This document shows, one piece after another, positions 34,008 through 42,571 of a DNA stretch of 64,000 nt. Position numbers and translations under genes: made by a program. The notes under the pieces were generated by a model. That model was not told the origin of the DNA and ran no database searches. It saw only the letters and a list, made by a program, of their open reading frames with translations. Origin of the DNA: Bacteroidales bacterium (GTDB lineage Bacteria > Bacteroidota > Bacteroidia > Bacteroidales > UBA12077); NCBI GenBank assembly GCA_021108325.1, contig JAIORB010000119.1, positions 32,679-96,678 of the forward strand, given 5' to 3'. The stretch's first letter is position 1. Every line of letters starts with the position of its first letter.

Positions 34008-34486
34008 TTTGCAAAAACCAGACCAAAATATTATTGCGATTAAAATACAAGTTACAAATTTATTTTATTAACCCGAAATACGTTGTAAAAAAATTTTAAG
34101 CCTGACATTATTTTCCCAATTAAAAAAGTATCAACTGTATGATGCTATTTTTACATATTAAGTTGCGTTTATTCTATTTTTTAATAATTCCTTGCATCGA
34201 ACAAATACATTGCTCTATATTTCAACAAATAAAATAATTTAACATGAAGCGAAAATGAATTTTTAAATTATAAAAGGAAAGGAGCTAAATGGCTCCTATT
34301 TTATTTATTGAATATAACTCAGCGAAAATGCTACGCCTAACAAGATATCTGCATTATCATAAAACATCGAATCTGGTTAAAACAATGGAAAGTAAATAAG
34401 TTTACCATATTATGTTCAATAGGGGTTTATAAAAACTGTATCGGAACATGTCAGGATGATAAAAATATAGTTAGGGAAAATTTATG
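34008..34486. other. 479-bp gap with a hairpin and a gene relic
   Basis: No full gene. It contains AGGAGC/GCTCCT (34280-34297) followed by a T-rich run on the plus strand, a terminator-like hairpin, and at 34305-34367 (minus) a fragment that looks like the end of an outer-membrane protein. The remaining sequence is A+T-rich with no clear promoter. Confidence 0.5.
34305..34367 (-). pseudogene. relic of an outer-membrane barrel C terminus
   Basis: A 20-codon open frame MFYDNADILLGVAFSLSYIQ ending in TAA has the alternating pattern of a final beta-strand of an outer-membrane protein. The frame just upstream is closed by a stop (TTT TAA CCA GAT TCG ATG), so no intact gene remains. The fragment is short and could be chance. 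Confidence 0.25.
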
Positions 34487-34939
34487 CTATTTAAAAAGTT
34501 TTACCTTTACTGCAGTAGGCCCCTTTTGCCCCATCTCAACTTCAAAGCTAACAATGTTACCTTCCTTTATTTCTTCAAGTAAATTATTTACATGTACAAA
34601 TACACTTTCCTTTGTTTCCGAATCTTTAATAAAACCATAACCTTTAGATTCGTTAAAAAAGGATACTATTCCCTTTCTTATAGGATCCATTTTTTCAGTA
34701 GAATCGCCTTTAGGTATCCCAATCTCTATATCTTCTAATTTGACATCTTTCTTTTTGGTGGGGTCAGGAGGAGTAGAAGTTAACATTCCATTTTCATCGA
34801 CATAGGCAATCATGTCGTCCAGGCTACCTTTTTTCTCATTTTCTTTTCTAGCCAATTTTTTCTTCTCTTTTTCTTTTCTCTTTTTCTCTTTTTTGGTTCT
34901 TACTTCCTTTTTGTTAAATGTTTCTTGTGATCTACCCAT
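34487..34939 (-). CDS. cold-shock domain protein with Lys-rich N terminus
   Basis: 150-residue protein. Residues 1-38 are extremely rich in Lys, Arg and Glu (KKEKKRKEKEKKKLARKENE), followed by a linker (about 39-82) and a C-terminal cold-shock domain (about 85-150) with the RNA-binding motifs KGYGFIKD and VFVHVNNL. The domain should bind single-stranded RNA, and the basic tail may add nonspecific RNA or ribosome affinity. It lies 52 bp behind the sigma-70 paralogue and near cspA and an RRM protein, on the same strand. Confidence 0.88.
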   Translation of the reverse strand: MGRSQETFNKKEVRTKKEKKRKEKEKKKLARKENEKKGSLDDMIAYVDENGMLTSTPPDPTKKKDVKLEDIEIGIPKGDSTEKMDPIRKGIVSFFNESKGYGFIKDSETKESVFVHVNNLLEEIKEGNIVSFEVEMGQKGPTAVKVKLFK

Positions 34940-34991
34940 AATTTAATTCTGCTTTATTAATAATTATTTTATTAATTAGTTCAACCAGCTT

Positions 34992-35858
34992 TTAATATTC
35001 TACTAGTGTACAATTTTCGTTTAGCAAAGTTTTTAGTTTTAATAATCCCCTACTTCTGATTTGTCTAACCCGCTCGGATGACATATCGTATTCTAAGGCT
35101 ATATCGTGAAGGGAATAGATTGGTGTACTAAATAATCCGAAAGACATAGTTAATATCGCAGCTTCCCTTTTGGTAAGTTTACTTAAAGCCCGTTTTATAT
35201 TTGTTACAAGAGATTCAATCATTGTATTGCTATCAGGCGAAGGGATATTTCCGGTCTGAACAATATCATACAAGCTAAATTCATTATCGCCATCGTTTAA
35301 GAGTGGCTTATCAAAGGAAACCTGCCGCTTTTTTATGTCGTTTGCCAATTTTACCTCGTCGTTGGTTAAATCGAGATACCCGGCAATTTCATCATCAGTT
35401 GGCTCCCTTTCAAATTCCTGTTCGAGATAAGGAATAGCTTTTGTAATTTTATTAATCGATGAAAGTCTGTTTAATGGTAAGCGTACAATTCTTGTTTGAT
35501 CTGAAATAGCCTGTATAATTGACTGGCGAATCCACCAAACAGCATATGAAATAAATTTAAAACCCCTTGTTTCATCAAATTTCTTGGCAGCTTTAACAAG
35601 CCCAAGGTTACCTTCGTTAATTAAATCGGAGAATGATAAGCCTTGATTTTGATATTGTTTAGCTACAGAAATTACAAAACGCAGATTGGCAACAACCAGC
35701 TTCTCAAGAGCATCGTTATCGCCATTTCTGATACGTACCGATAACTCAACTTCCTCTTCGGCAGTAATCATCGAATGCTTGCTTATTTCATGAAAATAGC
35801 GACTTATCGATTCATCAGCCCGTTGGGTTATTTGTTTTGTAATTCTTAGTTGCCGCAT
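34992..35858 (-). CDS. RpoD-type sigma factor paralogue (group 2)
   Basis: 288-residue sigma-70 factor with the Bacteroidota RpoD layout: MRQLRITKQIT start, region 1.2 (ADESISRYFHEISKHSMITA), region 2 (ANLRFVISVAKQYQNQGLSF then DLINEGNLGLVKAAKKFDE and FKFISYAVWWIRQSI), region 3 and region 4. Region 4.2 is SLHDIALEYDMSSERVRQIRSRG, where the housekeeping factor of this phylum usually has TxEEIG-FGLTRERVRQIKEKA. I therefore take it to be a secondary paralogue rather than the housekeeping factor. It lies amid cold-shock and RNA-binding genes. Confidence 0.85.
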   Translation of the reverse strand: MRQLRITKQITQRADESISRYFHEISKHSMITAEEEVELSVRIRNGDNDALEKLVVANLRFVISVAKQYQNQGLSFSDLINEGNLGLVKAAKKFDETRGFKFISYAVWWIRQSIIQAISDQTRIVRLPLNRLSSINKITKAIPYLEQEFEREPTDDEIAGYLDLTNDEVKLANDIKKRQVSFDKPLLNDGDNEFSLYDIVQTGNIPSPDSNTMIESLVTNIKRALSKLTKREAAILTMSFGLFSTPIYSLHDIALEYDMSSERVRQIRSRGLLKLKTLLNENCTLVEY

Positions 35859-36099
35859 TGAAATTTATTTTTATTTCTTCTCCCATTATTTTAATCAATC
35901 GTGGTAAAAACCAACTCCTGGAAATTATGATATCGATACCTTTCAATTAAAAAGAAAAATATCTTTCTCAACCATTAAAATAACATTAACTCCTACCATA
36001 TCAACCACTGCCAATGAAAATCCTGACGAAGAAAAACCAAGACCCATTACGCAATAAAGGAATAAAACAGGTATTTTAAGAACTCCGATATTAAATGAA

Positions 36100-36300
36100 C
36101 TAATCTACTGATTTCACATTAATAGCAGACGGACCTTTTTCGCCTTGTTGGATTTCAAACTCAACTTCCTCATCGGGCTGAAGTCCACTATAAGAACTAA
36201 CTAAACCAGTTCGGTGAACAAATATATCCTCACCAGTTTCCAATTCAATAAAGCCAAAACCTTTGACCTTGTTATACCATTTTACTTTTCCTTTTGTCAT
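36100..36300 (-). CDS. cspA: cold-shock protein
   Basis: 66-residue CspA-type protein, a single OB-fold RNA chaperone of standard length. RNP1 is KGFGFIEL and RNP2 is DIFVHRTGL, followed by the EVEFEIQQGEKGPSAINVKSV end. It lies 22 bp after an RRM protein gene on the same strand and upstream of the sigma-70 paralogue, across a 241-bp gap with no clear gene. The gene symbol denotes family, not orthology with E. coli cspA. Confidence 0.92.
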   Translation of the reverse strand: MTKGKVKWYNKVKGFGFIELETGEDIFVHRTGLVSSYSGLQPDEEVEFEIQQGEKGPSAINVKSVD

Positions 36301-36322
36301 AATAAATTATTCCATTAATATA

Positions 36323-36574
36323 TTAAAACTCCCTTTTAGGTTTTGCCTCATTTACAACAATTTCTCTGTTTTTAAATGTGGTACCATTAAGCTCTTCTAT
36401 TGCTTTGTTTGCTTCATCCTGATTTTCCATTGTGATAAAACCAAAGCCTTTACTTCTGCCACTGTATTTATCGATAATAATTTTACATGAACTTACAGTT
36501 CCATGCTCTACGAATATACCTTCCAGGTCATTTTCATTTACCTTAAAATCAAGGTTTCCTACATAAATGTTCAT
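36323..36574 (-). CDS. RRM RNA-binding protein
   Basis: 83-residue protein that is a single RNA-recognition motif. RNP2 is IYVGNLDF (residues 2-9) and RNP1 is RSKGFGFITM (about 41-50). Such short RRM proteins are common in Bacteroidota and act as global RNA chaperones. It is the first gene of the minus-strand series RRM, cspA, sigma-70 paralogue, CSD protein. A long non-coding stretch upstream suggests a sizeable 5' UTR, a usual feature of cold-shock mRNAs. Confidence 0.92.
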   Translation of the reverse strand: MNIYVGNLDFKVNENDLEGIFVEHGTVSSCKIIIDKYSGRSKGFGFITMENQDEANKAIEELNGTTFKNREIVVNEAKPKREF

Positions 36575-37066
36575 TATTTTATAATTTTAAATTGTTTGTT
36601 TTTAACAACACGGTAGTTTTGTCCATTCTATAGAATTTTGTTTATCCGGCTTTTCACTAATGAAGGTGGATTAAACAAGTAAATCAACTTAACAAACATA
36701 ACTTTTATCAAACCTGTCATCAAAAAGTTTAAAAATTGGGATTTAAAAAAAGAGCAGTGATAAACTAATAATGAAAAAAGAATTAGTAAATAAAAGCGCA
36801 AATTCTCAAATCTGAAATTTTGGCAAAGATACGCTTTTGTTTTCAGGGTTTTACTATTTATCTGCTTTTAATTACATATCCGAAATGTAACGAAATACTA
36901 ATTAAATCATAGCACGACACCAGTTTTAGACAGGTTTCATCCCGATAGCTATCGGGACCCCTTATTAAAGTTTGAAGTTAACGAATGATTATCAACACCA
37001 AAAACACCCCGCTTGAGCTTGAAGTTGTGTTTCAATTTGGGTATTTTATTCATTAATAATAAATTG
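36575..37066. other. 492-bp gap, probable long 5' UTR and a palindrome
   Basis: No gene is visible. The left part is probably the RRM gene leader. CCCGATAGCTATCGGG (36941-36956) is a perfect 16-bp palindrome of the TCCCGAT/ATCGGGA type also found at 4525 and 33095. The right part next to the symporter stop has no strong terminator. Confidence 0.5.
36941..36956. repeat. CCCGATAGCTATCGGG palindrome
   Basis: Perfect 16-bp palindrome, 111 bp beyond the symporter stop. Related words TCCCGATT/AATCGGGA (33095-33111) and CCCGATATCGGG (4525-4536) form one dispersed family in the window. Confidence 0.7.
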
Positions 37067-38491
37067 TCATCTTTTTCTCTGAGTCATTTTACTAACTATA
37101 TAAATGGCCGAAATAGCAAAAACAAATGAAACAAATCTAACTGATATAATATTTTCAAGTACATCTATATTACTCCAAATAATTGTAGTTAATGTTCCTG
37201 TTAACATACCGGCAATTACTCCCTGACTGGTTATTTTTTTCCAAAACAAGATTAATAAAAGTGCTGGTCCAAACGAAGAACCTAATCCTGCCCATGCATA
37301 CGATACTAATTCATAAATTAAATTTTCAGAAGAAATTGCAATTATAAAACCTATTGCTCCAACAAGAATTGTAATTATTCGGCTTAAATATAATAGTCGT
37401 TTTTCCGTTACGTCTTTTCCCAATGTTTTATGGTAAAAATCCTCAATAACCGAGGATGTTATAACCAATAACTGACTATCGGCAGTAGACATCATAGCTG
37501 CTATTGCACCCGAAATAAAAATCCCTGCAAGCCAAGTTGGCAATAATGTATTAGCTAAATGTGGCATTATTTCTTCCACATCGGCATAATATCCATTTCC
37601 GTGAAGAGCTAAACCAATTAGCCCGATAAGCATGGCTCCGGTAAATGCAGGAATAGCCCAGGCAATAGCAATTGTTCTGCTGGTTTTTATTTTATCGGCA
37701 CTTTTAATCGACATAAAACGTGTTAATAAATGAGGTTGACCCATGTATCCAAGTCCCCAACTTAATCCACTTATAATAATTGCTGCTGCTGCCCAGCCTG
37801 TTTTATTATCAACAAAACTATTGAAGTTTGCACCCTCAGCTTCTATCGCACCAGAAAAAGATACGCCACGTTCAGCAATCTCAATAAATCCATAAATAGG
37901 TAAAATTACAAGAGCACCAATCATTATAATACCTTGTACTAAATCGGTCCATGCTACAGCAAGGAATCCGCCCATCATGGTATAAAAAACAATAACAATT
38001 ACTCCAATAATAATTCCCCAAACATGCGGAATATCAAACGTTACAAATAGCACTTTCCCTGCTCCATTAAACTGAGCTGCCAAATAAAATGTAAAAAAGA
38101 AAACTATTATTAATGTTGCTAAAACCCGAATAATTTTGCCTTGTTCGCCAAATCTCTCAGCAAAAAAGTTAGGTAAGGTTATCGCATTTAGTCTTTCCGA
38201 TTCAATTCTCAGTCTTTTTGCTATTACAAACCAGTAAAATATAATACCCAATACACAACCGGCAGCTGTCCACGATTCCATAAAACCAGCCGCTACTGCT
38301 GCTCCTGGCAAACCTAACAATAACCACGCCGATTCACCTGATGCTCTTTCTGAAAAAGCAACAACCCATGGATTTAATTTTCTTCCGCCAATAAAAAAAT
38401 CATTGTGCGATTTATTATTTCGGTAAGTTATAAAACCAACAATAAAAACAATTACTAAATATATTATAAAGCCAAGTAGTGTATAACTCAT
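37067..38491 (-). CDS. sodium/solute symporter (PutP-like)
   Basis: 474-residue transporter of the SSS family with about 13 membrane helices. The characteristic segments are FIGGRKLNPWVVAFSERASGESAWLL at the start of the first cytoplasmic loop, GGFLAVAWTDLVQGIIM, and GLSWGLGYMGQPHLLTRFMSIKS, which resemble sodium/proline symporters. The Ser-rich sodium site region is AAMMSTADSQLLVITSSVIED. It is single, with no proline catabolic genes nearby, so the substrate is not certain. Length is normal for the family. Confidence 0.88.
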   Translation of the reverse strand: MSYTLLGFIIYLVIVFIVGFITYRNNKSHNDFFIGGRKLNPWVVAFSERASGESAWLLLGLPGAAVAAGFMESWTAAGCVLGIIFYWFVIAKRLRIESERLNAITLPNFFAERFGEQGKIIRVLATLIIVFFFTFYLAAQFNGAGKVLFVTFDIPHVWGIIIGVIVIVFYTMMGGFLAVAWTDLVQGIIMIGALVILPIYGFIEIAERGVSFSGAIEAEGANFNSFVDNKTGWAAAAIIISGLSWGLGYMGQPHLLTRFMSIKSADKIKTSRTIAIAWAIPAFTGAMLIGLIGLALHGNGYYADVEEIMPHLANTLLPTWLAGIFISGAIAAMMSTADSQLLVITSSVIEDFYHKTLGKDVTEKRLLYLSRIITILVGAIGFIIAISSENLIYELVSYAWAGLGSSFGPALLLILFWKKITSQGVIAGMLTGTLTTIIWSNIDVLENIISVRFVSFVFAISAIYIVSKMTQRKR

Positions 38492-38680
38492 AACATTTCA
38501 AACGATTAAAATATTAATTTCAAATGTTAAAGATAAAATTTAATCGTCATTTTTTTGATTTAAGTCTTAATTTATGACATTATTGCACAACATTTTTCAA
38601 TATTTCATACTATATTGTCATTAAAAAGATTTAGGAACAGTATTTGACCGACTAAAGTAAATATTTTCAAAAGAGTTAAA

Positions 38681-40921
38681 ATGGATTATAAAGAAATCAA
38701 AAAGAGGCATCATCATATTTCCGGATTAGTATTGAGTAACGAAATTTTAGTTGCTATAAAAGAACTATTTGATTTTTCAAATAATACTAAAAAACAATAT
38801 CATCAGGTACAAATCGAAAAAGTTAAAGATACCTATTCAAATATATTAAAACATTCTTTTTCAGGAATTGAAGATCCCGAGCGTGATAAAATTTACATCT
38901 ATGTTCAAAGGTCATTATTAGAACTTAACGATAAAATTAAGGAATGTTTACTCACAGAAACTTCGGGTCTTACAATTTACACAATGAAATGGTCGCTGGA
39001 AAAGGAGTTAGAAAACCAATCAGATGAAACATATTCATTAATTAATAATTTAACTTTTGACAAGGAACTTGGTAATATCCTTAAAGAAAATAATATTAAT
39101 TTATCAAAAGATAAAACAGACGATGCAAAAATCACGTCAAGACAAGAGGCACTAAAAGAACTCTTTAATTTTCTCTGGCTAACTGACTCATATAAAGAGA
39201 TCGAAAATAAAATAATTGATTCAATTTGCTATTCTGAAAAAATTCCATGGCATGACAAAAGCCTGATTGTAAGCGCACTGACTTTAAGTTTGCTTCGAGT
39301 TTTTGATACTAAGAAATTTACAGCTTTACTAAATTTTTATCACACAGGCGAAAACCAGGTTTGGCAACGCGCATTGATTGGAATTGTACTGGCATTATAC
39401 AAATACGATAAACGAATTCATCTATATCCTGAATTAGAAAAACAAATTTTAAAACTTTCAAAAGTTGATGAAATTGATAAACAGTTTGAAACAGTCCTAA
39501 TTCAAATTTTCAAATCTAAAGAAACTGAAAAAATTACAAAAAGATGGGAAGAGGAAATTCTTCCCGAAATGATGAAAATGCAACCAAAAATTGAAGAAAA
39601 TCTTGATTTGGAAAATATTCTTCCTGATAAGTTTTTAGAAGACAAAAACCCCGACTGGGAAAAAGTTTTTGAAGATTCACCTGACTTACTCGATAAATTA
39701 CAAAATTTTTCCGAAATGCAGATAGAAGGTTCCGATGTATTTATGAGTGCATTTTCAAAGCTTAAACATTTCCCGTTTTTCAATGAAATCAGTAATTGGT
39801 TTACACCTTTTCATAAAGAAAATGAGTATCTCGACTTAATCATCGAAAAAGAAGAAACCAATTTGCAAGCATTTGTTGAGCAACTTGAGAAATCGTTTCA
39901 CATGTGCAATTCAGATAAATATTCTTTTTGTCTGAATTTACAGATGATCCCTGAATCACACAAATCCATGATGATGGAAATGTTTAATGAAGAAATGAAA
40001 AGCATGGAGGAAATTGCAAAAGACGAAAATCTATTAAATCAATTCGCAATAACTAAAAGTATTATTACACAATACTTACAGGATTTATATAGGTTCTATA
40101 AACTACATCCAAATAAAAATGAATTCTCAGACTTTTTCAAATGGAATTTCGATGTTCAGCATTCAGACTTTTTCAATAAAATAATTACCAACAAACAGGT
40201 TATAAGAAATATAGCAGAATTTTTACTTGAAAATGAACATTACGACAAAGCAGTTGAAATTTTTAAGATTATTGAAAATACCGAGGAAAGTAATATTGAA
40301 CTATTTGAAAAAATTGGTTATTGTTATCAACGATTAGGCCAGTACAGAAATGCCTTAACCTATTATAAACGTGCTGAACTTCTGGATGAAAATAAAGCAT
40401 GGATTATTAAAAAAATAGCACTTTGCCACAGGTATTTAAACGAACATGAAAAAGCCTTAGAATACTATAAACAAGCTGAAAAACTTGATCCTGAGAATCT
40501 ATATATTCAAGCTTACATTGGTCACACTTTAATACGCCTGGAAAAATATGATGAAGCACTTAAATATTATTTCAAAGTAGAGTACCTGGCTCCTTCAAAC
40601 GAAAAAATTCAACGACCAATAGCATGGATATCTTTCGTAACAGGCAAGTTTGACTCAGCTATAAAATATTATAACAAGATACTTGATAAGAATGTAAATG
40701 AATTCGATCTTATACATTTAGGACATTCATATTGGTGTTCTAAAAAAATACAAAAGGCTATAGAAACATATAAAAAAGCTTTAGAATATTTTAAAGGAGA
40801 TTTTCAAAAATTCCATCAATCTTTTGTTGAAGATATAAATTATCTTACAAAACACGGGATTAAAAAACTTGACATAAAACTAATGAAGGACTATATATTA
40901 AATTCAACAAAACAACACTAA
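38681..40921 (+). CDS. large TPR protein with uncharacterised helical N terminus
   Basis: 746-residue cytoplasmic protein. The C-terminal third (about 525-735) has tetratricopeptide repeats with the usual pattern (ENEHYDKAVEIFKIIENTEE, IGYCYQRLGQYRNALTYYKR, HRYLNEHEKALEYYKQAEKL, TLIRLEKYDEALKYYFKVEY). The first 520 residues are helical, charged and without a family I recognise. TPRs point to a scaffold or chaperone role. It stands alone between oppositely oriented genes and ends before a bidirectional terminator. Confidence 0.82.
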   Translation: MDYKEIKKRHHHISGLVLSNEILVAIKELFDFSNNTKKQYHQVQIEKVKDTYSNILKHSFSGIEDPERDKIYIYVQRSLLELNDKIKECLLTETSGLTIYTMKWSLEKELENQSDETYSLINNLTFDKELGNILKENNINLSKDKTDDAKITSRQEALKELFNFLWLTDSYKEIENKIIDSICYSEKIPWHDKSLIVSALTLSLLRVFDTKKFTALLNFYHTGENQVWQRALIGIVLALYKYDKRIHLYPELEKQILKLSKVDEIDKQFETVLIQIFKSKETEKITKRWEEEILPEMMKMQPKIEENLDLENILPDKFLEDKNPDWEKVFEDSPDLLDKLQNFSEMQIEGSDVFMSAFSKLKHFPFFNEISNWFTPFHKENEYLDLIIEKEETNLQAFVEQLEKSFHMCNSDKYSFCLNLQMIPESHKSMMMEMFNEEMKSMEEIAKDENLLNQFAITKSIITQYLQDLYRFYKLHPNKNEFSDFFKWNFDVQHSDFFNKIITNKQVIRNIAEFLLENEHYDKAVEIFKIIENTEESNIELFEKIGYCYQRLGQYRNALTYYKRAELLDENKAWIIKKIALCHRYLNEHEKALEYYKQAEKLDPENLYIQAYIGHTLIRLEKYDEALKYYFKVEYLAPSNEKIQRPIAWISFVTGKFDSAIKYYNKILDKNVNEFDLIHLGHSYWCSKKIQKAIETYKKALEYFKGDFQKFHQSFVEDINYLTKHGIKKLDIKLMKDYILNSTKQH

Positions 40922-41006
40922 TACATTCCTAACAGCCCTATTTACTGTAACTCATACTCATTATTAATTGCTTTTATATTTCCGATTTTTAAAATACAAC
41001 ACATAA

Positions 41007-41034
41007 AAAAGCCACAACTTATATTGTGGCTTTT
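41007..41034. terminator. bidirectional terminator
   Basis: AAAAGCCACAA and TTGTGGCTTTT with a 6-nt loop, between the convergent TPR and nitroreductase genes. A- and T-runs on both sides fit termination in both directions. Confidence 0.85.
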
Positions 41035-41052
41035 AAGTTTTTACAGTACGGG

Positions 41053-41598
41053 TTACCGTTTTTTAAATGGTTTATAAAAGAATTTTTCCCAGTGCACAAT
41101 TTCATCCAAAGGTTTTCTTAATTGATCGTGTCTGTTTACATCTGTTTCATCAGCGGGATATCCTACCGGCAATAAAGCAATTGGTTCCACACCATCAGGC
41201 AAATCAAGCGCACGAACACATTTCATAACGTCGAATTTACAAATCCAACATGTTGCTAAACCCAAATCGGTAGCTGCCAAAGTCATATGATCAACAGTAA
41301 TTGCAACATCAATATCAGTATGAATTTTTCCATCAGCCCTTCTCCATGCTTCTCTGTGATCGCCACAGACAACAATTATGCACTTAGCTGTTTGTAGCCA
41401 ATTTCGTTCATAACATTCTCTAATCTTTTTCAACTGTGCTTCCTGGGTAATCACAACAAAATGCCATGGTTGCTTATTTTTTGCCGATGGAGCAACTCGT
41501 CCCGCTTCTAAAACCTGTAAAAGCAATTCTCTGTCAACAGGTTTATCCAAATACTTTCTGGAGGAATAACGCTTTTTTGCAATATCAATAAATGCCAT
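41053..41598 (-). CDS. nitroreductase family protein
   Basis: 181-residue FMN-dependent oxidoreductase. The N-terminal flavin-binding sequence is KKRYSSRKYLDKPVDRELLL and VAPSAKNKQPWHFVVIT; the second is DVAITVDHMTLAATDLGLATCWIC, and LPVGYPADE completes the fold. It belongs to the short (about 180 residues) branch of the family, which reduces nitro compounds, quinones or flavins with NAD(P)H. A related but different copy lies at 50794-51342. The natural substrate is unknown. Confidence 0.88.
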   Translation of the reverse strand: MAFIDIAKKRYSSRKYLDKPVDRELLLQVLEAGRVAPSAKNKQPWHFVVITQEAQLKKIRECYERNWLQTAKCIIVVCGDHREAWRRADGKIHTDIDVAITVDHMTLAATDLGLATCWICKFDVMKCVRALDLPDGVEPIALLPVGYPADETDVNRHDQLRKPLDEIVHWEKFFYKPFKKR

Positions 41599-41618
41599 AT
41601 CGTTTATATTTTAATTAA

Positions 41619-41828
41619 TTATTCTATTTCAATTATTTCATTAAAAACTTCTACTTTATCGCCAATTCTAATCTTTGCTCTTTTTCTGCTTTCAATTTTA
41701 CCATTTAATTTTACTTCACCCTCGTTGACTAAATATTTTGCTTCACCACCACTCCCACATATATTAGTAACCTTCAACAACTTAATCAACTCAATATATT
41801 CCGAACCTTCCAATCTAAATGTAATCAT
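41619..41828 (-). CDS. S4-domain RNA-binding protein (YbcJ-like)
   Basis: 69-residue protein consisting only of an S4 domain (IELIKLLKVTNICGSGGEAK, LVNEGEVKLNGKIESRKRAK, IRIGDKVEVF). Such small S4 proteins bind structured RNA, probably rRNA. Its start overlaps the stop of the sirtuin gene by 4 nt (41825-41828), so the two are translationally coupled. It is the last gene of the C45 hydrolase, sirtuin and S4 series. Confidence 0.88.
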   Translation of the reverse strand: MITFRLEGSEYIELIKLLKVTNICGSGGEAKYLVNEGEVKLNGKIESRKRAKIRIGDKVEVFNEIIEIE

Positions 41829-42571
41829 ATTTTTTGTTTTATTCCAATTAATAGTTCATTCATTACCTCTGTTGCTTTTCCCTGCAAAAATATATCGGTA
41901 ATTGAATTTGTAAATAAAGTTTTTTCAGGATTAATCTCAATAATTTTAGTTCCATTTTGCTTCGCAAACGAAGGGATCGACGAAGCAGGAACTACCTCTC
42001 CTGTCGAACCAATTATTATCATAAGATCTGTTTCTTTAGCTGCCTCAAACGATTTCTGGTATGCTATTTTAGGGATTCCTTCACCAAAGAAAATAAAATC
42101 AGGTTTAAGAACTGCATGACAATGATCACATAATGGTATCTCAACCAAATCTATTTCCGAAGCATGATATTTTTTGGAACAATATGGGCAAACCAACATA
42201 CGAGAATTCCCATGAAACTCGTAAACTTCCTTACTGCCAGCTTCATAATGCAAATTATCTATATTCTGGGTAATTACAGCTTTTACAATTCCTTTCATTT
42301 CTAACTCTGCTAAAACAAAATGAGCATCGTTAGGTTTTGCCTCTCCAAAAAAATCATAAAAAATTTCTTTGATCACTTTCCATGCCTCAATAGGATTAAC
42401 ATGAAAATTGTTTAAATCCAATACATTGGGATCATATTTACTCCACAAACCATTTTCTCCACGAAAAGGAGGAATTCCACTTTCAACTGAAATACCAGCA
42501 CCTGTAAATGCTATAGTATATTTCGAATTGATTATTAAATCAATGGCTTTTTGTAAATCATTTTCACTCAT
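41825..42571 (-). CDS. NAD-dependent protein deacylase, SIR2 family
   Basis: 248-residue sirtuin, removing acyl groups from lysine with NAD. The NAD-binding motif is FTGAGISVESGIPPFRGENG (about 21-40), followed by TQNIDNLH (about 99-106) and the catalytic His in YEFHGNSRML. The zinc cysteines CPYC and CDHC, and DFIFFGEG are visible. The C-terminal NAD-binding segment is MIIIGSTGEVVPAS. It starts directly after the C45 hydrolase stop and overlaps the S4 gene. This bacterial class often acts as deacetylase or desuccinylase. Confidence 0.93.
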   Translation of the reverse strand: MSENDLQKAIDLIINSKYTIAFTGAGISVESGIPPFRGENGLWSKYDPNVLDLNNFHVNPIEAWKVIKEIFYDFFGEAKPNDAHFVLAELEMKGIVKAVITQNIDNLHYEAGSKEVYEFHGNSRMLVCPYCSKKYHASEIDLVEIPLCDHCHAVLKPDFIFFGEGIPKIAYQKSFEAAKETDLMIIIGSTGEVVPASSIPSFAKQNGTKIIEINPEKTLFTNSITDIFLQGKATEVMNELLIGIKQKI

